Positions 50,824-60,166 are shown, counted from the first letter of the stretch. The stretch: 64,000 nucleotides of DNA from Hymenobacter sp. APR13 (GCF_000737515.1 NZ_CP006587.1:186001-250000); one strand, 5' to 3'. Numbers and translations: made by a program. The notes: generated by a model not told the origin, from the sequence alone.

Positions 50824-53166
50824 CTACGCCTGTACTGGTTTCGTGGCCAATACTTTATCAGGCGTAATTGGCAAGCTGCGGACCCGCTTACCGGTGGCGT
50901 GGAACACGGCATTGGCTACGGCGGCGGAGACGCCTACCATCGAAATTTCGCCGATACCTTTCACGCCCATGGCGTTGATGTAGGGGTCTTTTTCGTCGAT
51001 GAATTCCACCGTCATTTCCGGAATGTCGGCGTTGACGGGAATGTGGTAGTCGGCCAGGGAGGCGTTGGTGTAGCGCGAGTAGTTCTGGTCGCGCACGGTG
51101 CCTTCCATCAGCGCCGCCCCGATGCCGAAGATGCTGCCCCCGATGATCTGGGAGCGGGCGGTTTTGGCGTTGAGGATGCGGCCGGCCCCGTGCACGCTCA
51201 CCCAGCGCGTGACGCGCACGGTGCCCAGGTCGGGGTCAACCTTCACCTCGCAGAAGTGCGCCCCGAAGGAGTGCATGGAATGGTCGGCGGCCTGGTCCTT
51301 TTTGGCGGGGTCGGCGTTGGCGGCGGCCTGGGCGTCTTCGTAGCCGCTGCCGTAGCGGCCCTGGCCGTTGCCTTCGATGTCGGCCATTTCGGCGCGCTTC
51401 ATGATGGCGGCAAACTCCTCCCCTTTCTGTGGATTGTTCTTGAGCTGCAAACGGCCCTGCTTCACCTCCACATCGGCCGCTTTGGCGCGGTACAGCGGCG
51501 ACTTCTTATCCATCACCGCCACCTTAATCAGCTTCTGCCACACGTCCTGCGCGGCCATGTACACCGACGACGAAACCGTACCAGCCGCCACCGAGCCGCC
51601 CGAGTTGGGCGCGGTGGGCAGCTTGGTATCACCTAGCTCGAAACGCACCTTGTCCACGGGCAGAAATAGCGCATCGGCCGCTACCTGCGTCATGACGGTG
51701 TAGGTACCGGTGCCCAGATCGGTAGCACCCGACTGCACCACGGCGTGGCCGTCGGCGTAGAGGCGGGCGCGAGCCGTGCCCTGGGAGTTGTGGACGGGGT
51801 AGCTGGCCGTGGCCATGCCCCAGCCCACCAGCAGGCGGCCGTCGCGGGTGGCGCCGGCCTTGGGGTTGCGCTTGCTCCAGCCGAACAGCTCGGCTCCGCG
51901 GGCGTAGCACTCCTTCAGGCTCTTGCTGCTCCAGGCCTGGCCGGTGCTGTGGTCCTTCTCGGCGTAGTTGCGCAGCCGGATTTCCAGTGGATCGATGCCC
52001 AGTTGGTAGGCCAGATCATCCAGGGAACTCTCCAGCGCAAACGAGCCCGGCGCTTCACCCGGAGCCCGCGTGAAGGTGGAAGTCATGACGTTGGCGCGGG
52101 CCAATTGGTACGAGGCCTCGAAGTTCTCGCACGCATACAGCATATTGATAATCTTGCTGTTCGACTCGGCGTAGTTGTCCCAGGGCGAGGTGGTAGAGGT
52201 CTTCTCGTGGATGAGGGCCGTGAGCTTGCCGTCGCGGGTGGCACCCATTTTCAGGGTCTGCTCCTGGTCTTCGCGGTGGCCCATGCCCGTGAACATCTGC
52301 GGGCGGGTGAGCGAAAGTTTCACGGGCCGGCCCACCGCTTTGGCAGCCTGCACCGTCAGGATGGTGTGGGGCCAGCTGGAGCCCTTGCATCCGAAACCGC
52401 CGCCCAGGTACTTGGTCACGACGCGCACCTGCTCCGCCGAAAGGCCCAGCATGGTGCTGACGGCCTTCTGGGTGCGCGTCACGCCCTGCGTGGCGTCGTA
52501 GATGGTGAGGCGGTCGGGGGCTTCCCAGTGGGCCGTGGTGGCGCCGGGCTCCATGGGGTTGTGATGGTTGATGGCGTGGGTGTACTTGTGGGTAAGCTGC
52601 ACCGGCGCCGCCGCAAACGCCGCCTGCGCGTTGCCGCGCACGGTGTGGGCCGGTGCTTTGCCATCCTGCACTTTCGTGGGGTCGAACAGTTTGGCCTGCG
52701 GGTCTTCGTAGGAGGCAATCGGCTTCTCAGCGGCCACCTGCACGCGCAGCAGCGCGGCGGCATACTGGGCGCGCTCCAGCGTATCGGCCACCACAATGGC
52801 TACGGGCTGGCCGGCGTAATGAATCTGGTCGGTGGTCAGCGGCAGGAAGCCCATGGGCGCGCCGATGGCCTTCTTACCCTCCGCATCGTTGGGGGTTTTG
52901 GCTAGCTTGGGCAGGTTCTGGTGCGTGAGGATGGCCAGTACGCCCGGCTGCTTCATAGCTGCCGAAGTATCGAAACCGGTGATGCGGCCCTTGGCTACGT
53001 CGCTGGTTTTGAGCACGGCATGCACGAGGCCCGGCAGCTGGTTGAACTCAGCCGAGTACTTGGCCTTGCCCGTGACTTTATCCCGCCCATCGACGCGGTT
53101 CAGGGGCTGCCCCACCGCGCCGGCTTTGGGGTTGGTTTCAAAGAAAGTTGGTTCTGCGGTATCCAT
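50824..53166 (-). CDS. Aldehyde oxidoreductase/xanthine dehydrogenase, molybdopterin subunit (PaoC-like)
   Basis: This 780-residue subunit starts MDTAEPTFFETNPKAG and has no signal peptide. Blocks of the molybdenum hydroxylase family are visible: VGQPLNRVDGRDKVTGKAKY at the N-terminus, YLGGGFGCKG near 250, GATDLGTGTYTVMTQ near 480, and the catalytic-glutamate region GVKGIGEISMVGVSAAVANAV near 740. It should oxidise aldehydes or heterocycles using molybdopterin cytosine dinucleotide. Export would depend on the Tat signal of the 2Fe-2S subunit. Neighbours are a FAD subunit, an Fe-S subunit, XdhC and MocA, as in paoABCD. Confidence 0.93.
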   Translation of the reverse strand: MDTAEPTFFETNPKAGAVGQPLNRVDGRDKVTGKAKYSAEFNQLPGLVHAVLKTSDVAKGRITGFDTSAAMKQPGVLAILTHQNLPKLAKTPNDAEGKKAIGAPMGFLPLTTDQIHYAGQPVAIVVADTLERAQYAAALLRVQVAAEKPIASYEDPQAKLFDPTKVQDGKAPAHTVRGNAQAAFAAAPVQLTHKYTHAINHHNPMEPGATTAHWEAPDRLTIYDATQGVTRTQKAVSTMLGLSAEQVRVVTKYLGGGFGCKGSSWPHTILTVQAAKAVGRPVKLSLTRPQMFTGMGHREDQEQTLKMGATRDGKLTALIHEKTSTTSPWDNYAESNSKIINMLYACENFEASYQLARANVMTSTFTRAPGEAPGSFALESSLDDLAYQLGIDPLEIRLRNYAEKDHSTGQAWSSKSLKECYARGAELFGWSKRNPKAGATRDGRLLVGWGMATASYPVHNSQGTARARLYADGHAVVQSGATDLGTGTYTVMTQVAADALFLPVDKVRFELGDTKLPTAPNSGGSVAAGTVSSSVYMAAQDVWQKLIKVAVMDKKSPLYRAKAADVEVKQGRLQLKNNPQKGEEFAAIMKRAEMADIEGNGQGRYGSGYEDAQAAANADPAKKDQAADHSMHSFGAHFCEVKVDPDLGTVRVTRWVSVHGAGRILNAKTARSQIIGGSIFGIGAALMEGTVRDQNYSRYTNASLADYHIPVNADIPEMTVEFIDEKDPYINAMGVKGIGEISMVGVSAAVANAVFHATGKRVRSLPITPDKVLATKPVQA

Positions 53167-53189
53167 GGGAATGAGGTCCGTGAGGGAGA

Positions 53190-53293
53190 GTAGAGGCGCG
53201 ATACTTCGCGTCTCAATCGTTGCTGACGCTGGCTGTTGCGGCTTTTCAGAAGCAAGTCGTTCAACGGGGAGACGCGAAGTGTCGCGTCTCTAC
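53190..53293. repeat. Palindromic element between Mo- and FAD-subunit genes
   Basis: GTAGAGGCGCGATACTTCGC... (53190-53214) and its near-perfect complement (53269-53293) enclose a core with CGTTGCTGACG and AGTCGTTCAACG, matching the core at 32349-32440. Confidence 0.88.
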
Positions 53294-53300
53294 ATTGTTC

Positions 53301-54284
53301 TTAGCCCGCTACTTTCATCAAAGCCTGCACCAGCGTGTTCTGGGCCAGCTCTACTTTGAACGCGTTTTCCTTGCGGGGCTGGGCGCCACGCATTGCGGCT
53401 GCCGCCGCGGCCCGGAACGTGGCTTCGGTGGCCGGCTGGCCGACGAGGGCCTTCTCGGCTTCGGGACTGCGCCAAGGCTTGGTGCCCACGCCGCCCAGCG
53501 CCACGCGGGCCGCCCGGATGGTGCCACCCTGCACGTCGAGGCCCACGGCGGCCGAGGCCAGCGCGTAGGCGTAGCTGCTCCGCTCCCGCACCTTCAGGTA
53601 GGTGGAGCGACGGGCCTGCGCGGTCATCGGGATGGTCACGGCCACAATAAGCTCACCGGACTCCAACACGGTTTCCTTCTGGGGCGTTTTGCCGGGCAGC
53701 AGATAGAAGTCTTTTACCGGCACCTGCCGTTGCTTGCCTTTCTGGTTTTCCAGCGTCAGCACGGCGTCGAAGGCGGCCAGGGCCACGCTCAGGTCGCCGG
53801 GGTAGGCGGTGGCAATGCAGCTCTCGGAAGTGCCCAGTACGGCCAGGTTATGGTTGTCGCCTTCCAGAGCCGGGCAGCCGGAGCCGGGCACGCGCTTGTT
53901 GCACGGAAACGCCGCGTCGCGAAAGTAGCCGCAGCGGGTGCGCTGCAGAATGTTGCCCCCGATGCTGGCCATGTTGCGCAGCTGCGGCGAGGCCGCCAGC
54001 AGCAATGACTCCGAAATGGCCGGAAACTGCTCCAGCACCAGCTTGTTCTCGCCCACGTCGCTCATGCGCTCCATGGCGCCGATGCGCAGCCCGTCCTTGG
54101 TCTGCTCGATGCCTTTGAAGGGCAGGGTATTGATATCGACCAGCTGCGGGGGCTCCTGCAGGTTGGCTTTCATCAAGTCCAGCAGCGTGGTGCCGCCGGC
54201 AATGTAGGCCGCCTGGGGTTTGTCTTTCAGCAGGCCCGTGGCCTCCTTGGCCGAACCAGCCTGGGTATAGCTAAAGTTGTTCAT
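53301..54284 (-). CDS. Aldehyde oxidoreductase FAD subunit with 4Fe-4S site (PaoB-like)
   Basis: The start MNNFSYTQAGSAKEATG (54282-54284) gives 327 residues. FAD-binding features are YIAGGTTLLDLMKANL near 35 and SIGGNILQRTRCGYF near 115. The cysteines in RCGYFRDAAFPCNKR and GSGCPALEG match the extra 4Fe-4S cluster that distinguishes PaoB from ordinary xanthine-dehydrogenase FAD subunits. It passes electrons between the Fe-S and molybdenum subunits and an acceptor. It is the middle gene of the three-subunit cluster. Confidence 0.92.
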   Translation of the reverse strand: MNNFSYTQAGSAKEATGLLKDKPQAAYIAGGTTLLDLMKANLQEPPQLVDINTLPFKGIEQTKDGLRIGAMERMSDVGENKLVLEQFPAISESLLLAASPQLRNMASIGGNILQRTRCGYFRDAAFPCNKRVPGSGCPALEGDNHNLAVLGTSESCIATAYPGDLSVALAAFDAVLTLENQKGKQRQVPVKDFYLLPGKTPQKETVLESGELIVAVTIPMTAQARRSTYLKVRERSSYAYALASAAVGLDVQGGTIRAARVALGGVGTKPWRSPEAEKALVGQPATEATFRAAAAAAMRGAQPRKENAFKVELAQNTLVQALMKVAG

Positions 54285-54288
54285 GGAA

Positions 54289-54376
54289 TTAGTGATGAGG
54301 TGATGAAGAGATGAGGTGACAGGCAGCAAGCAGATGACGAGAATTCCCCATCACTGTTTGCCTCATCACTTCATCA
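54289..54376. repeat. GTGATGAGGTGATGA inverted repeat between FAD- and Fe-S-subunit genes
   Basis: GTGATGAGGTGATGA-like words near 54291-54320 face TCATCACTTCATCAC near 54363-54378 with some mismatches. The stop codon of the Fe-S subunit gene (54374-54376) lies in the arm. Confidence 0.7.
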
Positions 54377-55015
54377 CGCTTTGCCAGCCACTTCCCGCAC
54401 GGCGGCCACGATGTTGGGGTAGGCGCCGCAGCGGCAGAGGTTGCCGCTCATCCACTCGCGGGTCTGGTCGTCGGAGCCGGCGTGGCCTTCTTTCACGCAG
54501 GCTACGCCGCTCATAATCTGACCGGGCGTGCAGTAGCCACACTGGAAACCATCGTGCTTGAGGAACGCTTCCTGCATCGGATGCAGGTCGTCGCCCTTGG
54601 CCAAGCCTTCGATGGTGGTGATTTCCTTACCCTGCTGCATCACGGCCAGCGTGAGGCAGCTATTGATGCGCCGGCCATCGACGTGCACGGTGCAGGCGCC
54701 GCACTGGCCATGGTCGCAGCCTTTTTTGGTGCCGGTCAGGTCCATGTACTCGCGTAAAGCATCCAGCAGCGTCACGCGGGGCTCGGCCTGGATGGTGCGC
54801 ACGGTGCCGTTGATTTTCAACTGCAGGGCCGTGACGCCCTCCACCGTTTTGGAGTAGGCCGTCAGGCGCTCAGCCTGTGCCACCAGCGGCGGGGCCAGTG
54901 CCAAGCCCAGGATGCCGCCGGCTTGTTTCATAAACGACCGGCGCGAGCCGTCGTTGGGTTTCGGCTCAGGAGGCGTACCGCCGGCCGGGAAATCGGAAGC
55001 AGGAAAATCAGGCAT
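54374..55015 (-). CDS. Aldehyde oxidoreductase 2Fe-2S subunit with Tat signal (PaoA-like)
   Basis: The start [13 protein letters not shown] (55013-55015) gives 213 residues. A twin-arginine signal follows a polar N-terminus ([11 protein letters not shown] at 24-34, then [12 protein letters not shown]), so the complex should be folded in the cytoplasm and exported. Two 2Fe-2S sites are complete: [15 protein letters not shown] with INSC, and [13 protein letters not shown] with NLCRCGAYP. It is the first gene of the operon. Upstream, 55016-55295 holds no gene, and I see no clear promoter box there. Confidence 0.94.
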   Translation of the reverse strand: MPDFPASDFPAGGTPPEPKPNDGSRRSFMKQAGGILGLALAPPLVAQAERLTAYSKTVEGVTALQLKINGTVRTIQAEPRVTLLDALREYMDLTGTKKGCDHGQCGACTVHVDGRRINSCLTLAVMQQGKEITTIEGLAKGDDLHPMQEAFLKHDGFQCGYCTPGQIMSGVACVKEGHAGSDDQTREWMSGNLCRCGAYPNIVAAVREVAGKA

Positions 55016-55295
55016 GAGGAGAAGCAATTGGAATAAAAAGTTAGCTAGCCGGCCAGTTGACATCAGCGGTAGTGGCATGGTACAAACCACTCCCCTGCCA
55101 ACTAGTTTAGATCAACTACATCCCCTGATCTGCACGTGACAACGACTCCGGAACTAGTATATTCCTCTCTACGCACAGCCGAACAACGGTGTTATGTCGC
55201 TACACGAATATTCAGCGCCTTTACGGTGGGCTTAAGCGCTGTCTGCGGACAAAGCCAACGGTCGGCAGGCTTCAGGCCCGAATACTGCACACAAA

Positions 55296-55329
55296 AAAAC
55301 CCGTCTCTGCAGCAGCAGAGACGGGTTTT
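55296..55329 (-). terminator. Terminator of the small secreted-protein gene
   Basis: AAAACCCGTCTCTGC (55296-55310) pairs with GCAGAGACGGGTTTT (55315-55329), with a long T-run on the minus strand. The rest of the 334-base gap 55016-55349 shows nothing. Confidence 0.88.
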
Positions 55330-55349
55330 CAACCACTTTTCGGAAATGC

Positions 55350-55595
55350 TTACTTCTGCGGAGCAGAAGTTGTAGCCTCCTTTTTTACTTTCACTTTACG
55401 AGCCTTTTTATCAGCCTTTACTTTGCCTTCCTCCGTTTTCACTTTGGTTTGGTCGTCGGCTACCTTCACTTTGGTGGTGTCGGTGGGCTGAGTGGTGGCA
55501 GGTGTGCCCTGTACGGGAGCAGGCGTACCCTGGGCCATCAGCATACCCGTGCTCAGTACTGAAAGCAAAGCGGCCGAAATAATGCGCTTCATCAT
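55350..55595 (-). CDS. Small secreted Lys/Thr-rich protein
   Basis: About 81 residues starting MMKRIISAALLSVLSTGMLMAQ, a clear signal peptide; the second ATG (55592) is equally possible. The mature 60 residues are low-complexity (TPAPVQGTPATTQPTDTTKVKV, then KVKADKKARKVKVKKE), very basic and Cys-free. I do not recognise it. Such proteins in Bacteroidota may be periplasmic or surface, or bind nucleic acid or acidic polymer, but this is a guess. A strong terminator follows. The neighbourhood is AT-rich. Confidence 0.75.
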   Translation of the reverse strand: MMKRIISAALLSVLSTGMLMAQGTPAPVQGTPATTQPTDTTKVKVADDQTKVKTEEGKVKADKKARKVKVKKEATTSAPQK

Positions 55596-55661
55596 AACTT
55601 TTGAAGTTTGGTGAGGCGGCAGTTTACAACATTCACTTTTACCACCCTGGCTCTTTACCAT

Positions 55662-56019
55662 AATAGTACAATTCAGTATTTACCCCAGCGGCAATAAAAA
55701 GCCGACCATTCCACGTAGCATACAGACATTTTACTTGTAGCAAGTCTCAATATTAACAAATTGTTAACACAATTTAAAAGACAAAACACATGCCCTCAAA
55801 ATCCCGTAAATTGCGTTTTCATCTAAATAAAGTACAGATTCATAAACATAATTTCCTGATTGAATTGTCTATCTCGATTGCAAGATTTGTTTTAGCTGAT
55901 TCACTCAACATTGGCTACAGCTAAATCAATCTGTATAATAATATAAACAGTTTACCAATCATAACAGCCACTAGTAGGAGGAATGTTATTTTTGCACTAG
56001 TTGTTCTTCGTTGTCGGTA
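55662..56019. other. AT-rich gene-free island
   Basis: From about 55662 to 56019 the base composition falls clearly below the rest of the window, with runs such as ATTAACAAATTGTTAACAC (a palindromic AACAATTGTT-like word) and TATAATAATATAAACAG. No coding frame longer than a few dozen codons is convincing. A TATTTTTG box at 55987-55994 faces right. It may be a regulatory or transferred region. Confidence 0.5.
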
Positions 56020-56073
56020 ATGGATGCTACTGAAGCCATCAACAAAGAGCCTGAGCAGACTATTACAGCTTGA
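56020..56073 (+). CDS. Possible 17-residue leader peptide
   Basis: ATG at 56020 to TGA at 56071-56073 would encode MDATEAINKEPEQTITA, 25 bases after the TATTTTTG box. An acidic, helical-looking peptide in a position where a transcript should begin is suggestive, but a chance frame of this length is common. No ribosome-binding site was seen. Confidence 0.2.
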   Translation: MDATEAINKEPEQTITA

Positions 56074-56233
56074 AAACTATATTTCAGGGGCTGATAGTTG
56101 CGGCCGGAATGCCGGGTATTGCGCCCTACTCTCTATTTTTGGCTTTACCGGCCACTGCCGGGCCGTTTGCATCCGGCTGGTTTCTTCCAGCCGGCCTTAG
56201 CCGCGGCCCTTGCCTACCTCACCTCACTGCACT

Positions 56234-56785
56234 ATGAAAAGCTACCAGCGAATTGAGCAAACTGCCTTACAGCTGTTTGCCGACCGGGGCTACGACCATA
56301 CTTCCACTGCCCTCATCGCCAAAGAAGCTGGCGTGTCGGAGCCGTTGATTTTCAAGTACTTCCAGAGCAAAGACAAGCTGTTTGAGAGCATCATCAAGGA
56401 TGGCTACAAGCGCATCGTGGAAGCCAACCGCGGCATGCTGACCGAAGACGACGCCTCGGCGCTGGTGCAGAAGGTCATCGACCTGCCCTACAAGCTGGTG
56501 CGCGAAGAGCGGGCTTTCTGGACGCTGCAGGACAAGGCCTTCGACAAGGAAGTGGTGCAGAAGCACTTCCAGAAGTTCATGCTGCCCGTGTATTCGCTGC
56601 TCAACAAGGCCTTCATCGACCTGGGCTACGCGCAGCCGGATCTGGCCACCTACCACCTCACGCTGCTGGTGCAGGCGCTGTGGCGCCAGCTGCTGCACGA
56701 AGAAGACGCCGAGATGCTGAACCGCCTCAACACCTACATCAAGCGCATCTACACGCACCCCAGCCTGGCCGATCTGCACCAGTAG
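56234..56785 (+). CDS. TetR/AcrR family transcriptional regulator
   Basis: The ATG at 56234 gives 183 residues: MKSYQRIEQTALQLFADRGYDHTSTALIAKEAGVSEPLIFKYFQSKDKLF is a standard TetR helix-turn-helix, with helix 3 carrying VSEPLIFKYF. The remaining helices form the ligand or dimer part. TetR proteins repress nearby or self promoters until a ligand binds. The adjacent gene, a UvrA2-like ATPase, is convergent, so shared-promoter regulation is not possible. The target may be its own gene. Confidence 0.93.
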   Translation: MKSYQRIEQTALQLFADRGYDHTSTALIAKEAGVSEPLIFKYFQSKDKLFESIIKDGYKRIVEANRGMLTEDDASALVQKVIDLPYKLVREERAFWTLQDKAFDKEVVQKHFQKFMLPVYSLLNKAFIDLGYAQPDLATYHLTLLVQALWRQLLHEEDAEMLNRLNTYIKRIYTHPSLADLHQ

Positions 56786-56800
56786 CCGCTCCCCAGGCGC

Positions 56801-56849
56801 ACAAGAAAACGGCCGCTTCCTGACCTTCAGGAAGCGGCCGTTTTCTTGT
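56801..56849. terminator. Perfect bidirectional terminator
   Basis: A 23-bp stem (56801-56823 with 56827-56849, ACAAGAAAACGGCCGCTTCC...) with a three-base loop separates the convergent regulator and uvrA genes. Both sides have T-rich flanks. Confidence 0.9.
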
Positions 56850-56867
56850 GGCCTCGTAGCTCCTCCC

Positions 56868-59414
56868 CTATGGCCGGAACCGCGCCAGATAGGGTGCCGT
56901 GCGGCTTTTCTTGGATTTGGCTACTTCGGCGGGCGGGCCGGCTACTACCACCTGGCCGCCTTCGTCGCCGGCGCCGGGGCCCATGTCGAGCACCCAGTCG
57001 GAGGCGGCTACTACGCGCATGTCGTGCTCTACCACGATGACGGTGTTGCCGGCTTCCACGAGGCGGTTGAGCTGGGTGAGCAGCCGCACCACGTCGGCGG
57101 GGTGCAGGCCGGTGGTGGGCTCGTCGAGGACGTAGAGCGACTGGCCGCGCTGGGCGCGTTGCAGCTCGGTGGCCAGCTTGATGCGCTGGGCCTCGCCGCC
57201 GCTGAGCTCGGTGGCGGGCTGGCCCAGGCGCAGGTAGCCGAGGCCCACCTCGCGCAGCACCGTGAGGGCGCGCTGCACGGTGGGCTCGTCCGCAAAGAAC
57301 TCCCAGGCGGCGTCCACGGTCAAACCCAGCACCTCGGCAATGTTCTTGTCGCGGTAGGTGATTTCCAGGGTCTGGGCGTTGTAGCGGGCGCCGTGGCAGA
57401 CGGGGCACGGCGCGTACACGCTGGGCAGAAACAGCAGCTCCACCATCACAAATCCTTCGCCCTGGCACTTCTCGCAGCGGCCTTTGGCCACGTTGAAGCT
57501 GAAGCGGCCGGCGTCGTAGCGGCGCTTGCGGGCGGCGGGCGTGGCGGCAAACAGCTTGCGCACGTGGTCGAACAGGCCGGTATAGGTGGCCATGTTGGAG
57601 CGCGGCGTGCGCCCAATCGGTTTCTGATCCACGCGAACCAGCCGCTTGATATTCTCCAGCCCGGCCACGATGCGGCCACCGACTGAAGGAGTGGCGGCGC
57701 GTTCCAGCGGGTCAGACGTTTCATCTTCTTCCGACACCAATTCGTGGCCCAGATGCGCGGCCATCAGCTCCACCAGCACTTGGCTCACGAGGCTGGACTT
57801 GCCGGAGCCCGACACACCCGTAACGGTGGTGAGCACGCCCAGGGGAAACTGCACGTCTAGGCCGTCGAGGTTGTTACGGCGGACGCCGGCCAGCTGCAGC
57901 CAGCCTTGCGGCTCGCGAGGCGCGGCGGCCGGGGCCGTGGCGGGCGCGGGGTACAGAAAGTGCCGCGTCTGGGAGGCTTCTACGTCGGCCAGGCCTGCCG
58001 GGGGGCCGCTGTAGAGGATTTCGCCGCCCAGCTCGCCGGCGGCGGGGCCCACGTCTACCAGCCAGTCGGCCTGGCGCACCACGTCAAGGTTGTGCTCGAC
58101 CACGAACAGCGAGTTGCCGGCCTGGCGCAAACTGGCCAGCGCCGAAAGCAGGGCTTCGGTGTCGGAAGGATGCAGGCCGGCGGAGGGCTCATCGAGCACA
58201 TACACCACCCCAAACAGGTTGGAATACAGCTGCGTGGCCAGCCGCAGCCGCTGCAGCTCGCCCGGCGACAACGTGGGCGTGCTGCGCTCCAGCGACAGGT
58301 AGCCGAGGCCCAAATCGAGCAGCACTTCCAGCCGGGCGCACAAATCCTGCGCGATGCGGTGGGCTACTTCGGCCTGCTCGGGGTGGGTGGCATCGTGGGT
58401 TTGGCGGGCGGCGGTGCCGCGGGCGTAGGGCTGCAGCAGCGCCGCCACGCGCTTGAGCGGCAGGCTGGAGAAGTCGGCAATGTCGAGCCCGGCAAACGTG
58501 ACGGCTAGGGCTTCGCGCCGCAGCCGCTTGCCGTGGCAGGTGGGGCACTCCTGGCTAAGCATATACTGCAGAGCGCGCTTTTTCATGAGCGGGCTCTGGG
58601 TGTTGCTGAAGGTGTGCAGCACGTGGCGCCGCACGCTCGTAAACGTGCCCATGTAGTTCGGCGGCTCCCGGCGCTTCACGGCCCGCTGGGTTTCCTGGGG
58701 CGAGTAGCCGGGGTACACGGGCACCACGGGCTGCTCCTCGGTGAACAGAATCCAGTCGCGCTGCTTTTGGGGCAGGTCCTGCCACGGCACGTCCACGTCG
58801 TAGCCCAGCGTCACGAGGATGTCGCGCTGGTTCTGGCCGCCCCAGGCCTGAGGCCAGGCCGCAATGGCCCGCTCCCGGATGGTGAGCGTGGGGTCGGGCA
58901 CCATGCTTTGCTCTGTCACTTCGTACACGCGGCCCAAACCGTGGCAGGTGGGGCAGGCGCCCTCGGGCGTGTTGGCCGAGAAGCCTTCGGCATATACAAT
59001 GCCCTGTCCGGCCGGGTAGTCGCCGGCCCGCGAGTAGAGCATGCGCACTAGGTTGGACAGCGTGGTGACCGAGCCCACCGACGAGCGGGTGGTGGGCGTG
59101 CCGCGCTGCTGCTGCAGGGCCACGGCCGGCGGCAACCCTTCAATGGCATCCACCTCAGGCACGGCCATCTGGTGGAACAGCCGCCGCGCATACGGCGACA
59201 CCGACTCGAGGTAGCGGCGCTGGGCCTCGGCGTAGAGCGTGCCAAAGGCCAGGCTGGATTTGCCGGAGCCCGACACGCCGGTAAACACCACCAGCGCATC
59301 GCGCGGAATATCTACGCTGACGTTTTTGAGGTTGTGCTCCCGGGCGCCGCGCACGCGCACGTAGCCGGCTTTGGGGTCAGGGGAAACGGAATCAGAGGCA
59401 GTGGTACGGGCCAT
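56868..59414 (-). CDS. UvrA-like ABC ATPase (UvrA2 class)
   Basis: The start [17 protein letters not shown] (59412-59414) gives 848 residues, shorter than the roughly 940 of UvrA. Two ABC domains are complete: Walker [15 protein letters not shown] (near 45) and [12 protein letters not shown] (near 530), signatures [12 protein letters not shown] and [12 protein letters not shown], and Walker B with [10 protein letters not shown] and [10 protein letters not shown]. Zinc-finger cysteines are seen in [16 protein letters not shown] and [15 protein letters not shown]. The short length between Walker A and the first signature suggests loss of the UvrB-binding insert, as in UvrA2 proteins linked to drug or damage resistance rather than core excision repair. 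A TetR gene is convergent. Confidence 0.87.
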   Translation of the reverse strand: MARTTASDSVSPDPKAGYVRVRGAREHNLKNVSVDIPRDALVVFTGVSGSGKSSLAFGTLYAEAQRRYLESVSPYARRLFHQMAVPEVDAIEGLPPAVALQQQRGTPTTRSSVGSVTTLSNLVRMLYSRAGDYPAGQGIVYAEGFSANTPEGACPTCHGLGRVYEVTEQSMVPDPTLTIRERAIAAWPQAWGGQNQRDILVTLGYDVDVPWQDLPQKQRDWILFTEEQPVVPVYPGYSPQETQRAVKRREPPNYMGTFTSVRRHVLHTFSNTQSPLMKKRALQYMLSQECPTCHGKRLRREALAVTFAGLDIADFSSLPLKRVAALLQPYARGTAARQTHDATHPEQAEVAHRIAQDLCARLEVLLDLGLGYLSLERSTPTLSPGELQRLRLATQLYSNLFGVVYVLDEPSAGLHPSDTEALLSALASLRQAGNSLFVVEHNLDVVRQADWLVDVGPAAGELGGEILYSGPPAGLADVEASQTRHFLYPAPATAPAAAPREPQGWLQLAGVRRNNLDGLDVQFPLGVLTTVTGVSGSGKSSLVSQVLVELMAAHLGHELVSEEDETSDPLERAATPSVGGRIVAGLENIKRLVRVDQKPIGRTPRSNMATYTGLFDHVRKLFAATPAARKRRYDAGRFSFNVAKGRCEKCQGEGFVMVELLFLPSVYAPCPVCHGARYNAQTLEITYRDKNIAEVLGLTVDAAWEFFADEPTVQRALTVLREVGLGYLRLGQPATELSGGEAQRIKLATELQRAQRGQSLYVLDEPTTGLHPADVVRLLTQLNRLVEAGNTVIVVEHDMRVVAASDWVLDMGPGAGDEGGQVVVAGPPAEVAKSKKSRTAPYLARFRP

Positions 59415-59578
59415 GCAGGCAAAGCGGAATGGGTGAGCCCGGTATACCACAGCGGCCCGGCCGAGGTTCGGAAATTACTGCCTCAGGGGCCGGCTCCTGA
59501 GGCTTGCAACCTTTCTATGTCCCTCGGACTCCTGTTAATTGGGCACCGGCCTGTTGTTCCACCAGTTATTTCCCTGTT

Positions 59579-59998
59579 ATGCGAAATTTCGTCCTCTTAC
59601 TTGGTGCGTTGGCGCTGCTCGGCAGCTGCAAAAAAGAAGAAAGCAGCTCCTCCATTCAGCGTACCCGCTGGATGCTGGTGCAGGTGGAAGATTTTCCCGT
59701 CACGCTATCCAGCTACTCCCCCACCTTCAGTTCCTACATTCAGTTCAACACCGATAGCAAAACGGAAGGGCTGGCCCCCTGCAACTCGTTTGGGGGCACT
59801 TATGTGCTCGGCACCGGCACCCAGCTCCGCATCACACAGCAGGCTTCCACCCGCACCACCTGCGCCGCGCAAAACATCGAAGACCGGTATCTGAACGCCT
59901 TGCCGCGCACCACGCGCTACGAAATAAGCGGCCGGGAGCTGCGCCTGTTCGACGCGGCCACTCCCACGCCCATCCTGGTTTTCAGCGCTGCCGATTAA
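59579..59998 (+). CDS. META-domain (HslJ-like) lipoprotein
   Basis: The ATG at 59579 gives 139 residues with a lipoprotein signal ending LGSC (C17). The mature part matches META domains: RWMLVQVEDFPV, SYIQFNTDSKTEGLAPCNSFGGTYVLG, LRITQQASTRTTCAAQNIEDRYLNAL and a final ISGRELRLFD. HslJ relatives are linked to stress or novobiocin tolerance; the molecular role is open. It ends at a strong terminator. It is divergent from uvrA. Confidence 0.85.
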   Translation: MRNFVLLLGALALLGSCKKEESSSSIQRTRWMLVQVEDFPVTLSSYSPTFSSYIQFNTDSKTEGLAPCNSFGGTYVLGTGTQLRITQQASTRTTCAAQNIEDRYLNALPRTTRYEISGRELRLFDAATPTPILVFSAAD

Positions 59999-60043
59999 CG
60001 CCTTTATCAGGTCAGGGCCAGCACTCGCAGCGGTTTGGCAAAC

Positions 60044-60094
60044 GCAAAAACGCTCCGGCCGGACGCCTGCGGCGTCGGGCCGGAGCGTTTTTGC
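60044..60094 (+). terminator. Terminator after the META-domain gene
   Basis: GCAAAAACGCTCCGGCC (60044-60060) pairs perfectly with 60078-60094, with an inner GACGCC/GGCGTC extension and T-runs at the end. Confidence 0.88.
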
Positions 60095-60166
60095 GGCGGT
60101 ATTTTGCCGTTTTCAAAACATCTTAGCCGCCCTATCATTCGTACGGTACTCTCCAAACCCGTACGT

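Noticed and set aside
50824..55015. Purine-catabolic xanthine dehydrogenase
   Set aside because: The Tat signal and the 4Fe-4S cysteines of the FAD subunit fit PaoABC-type aldehyde oxidoreductase better, and no purine genes are nearby.
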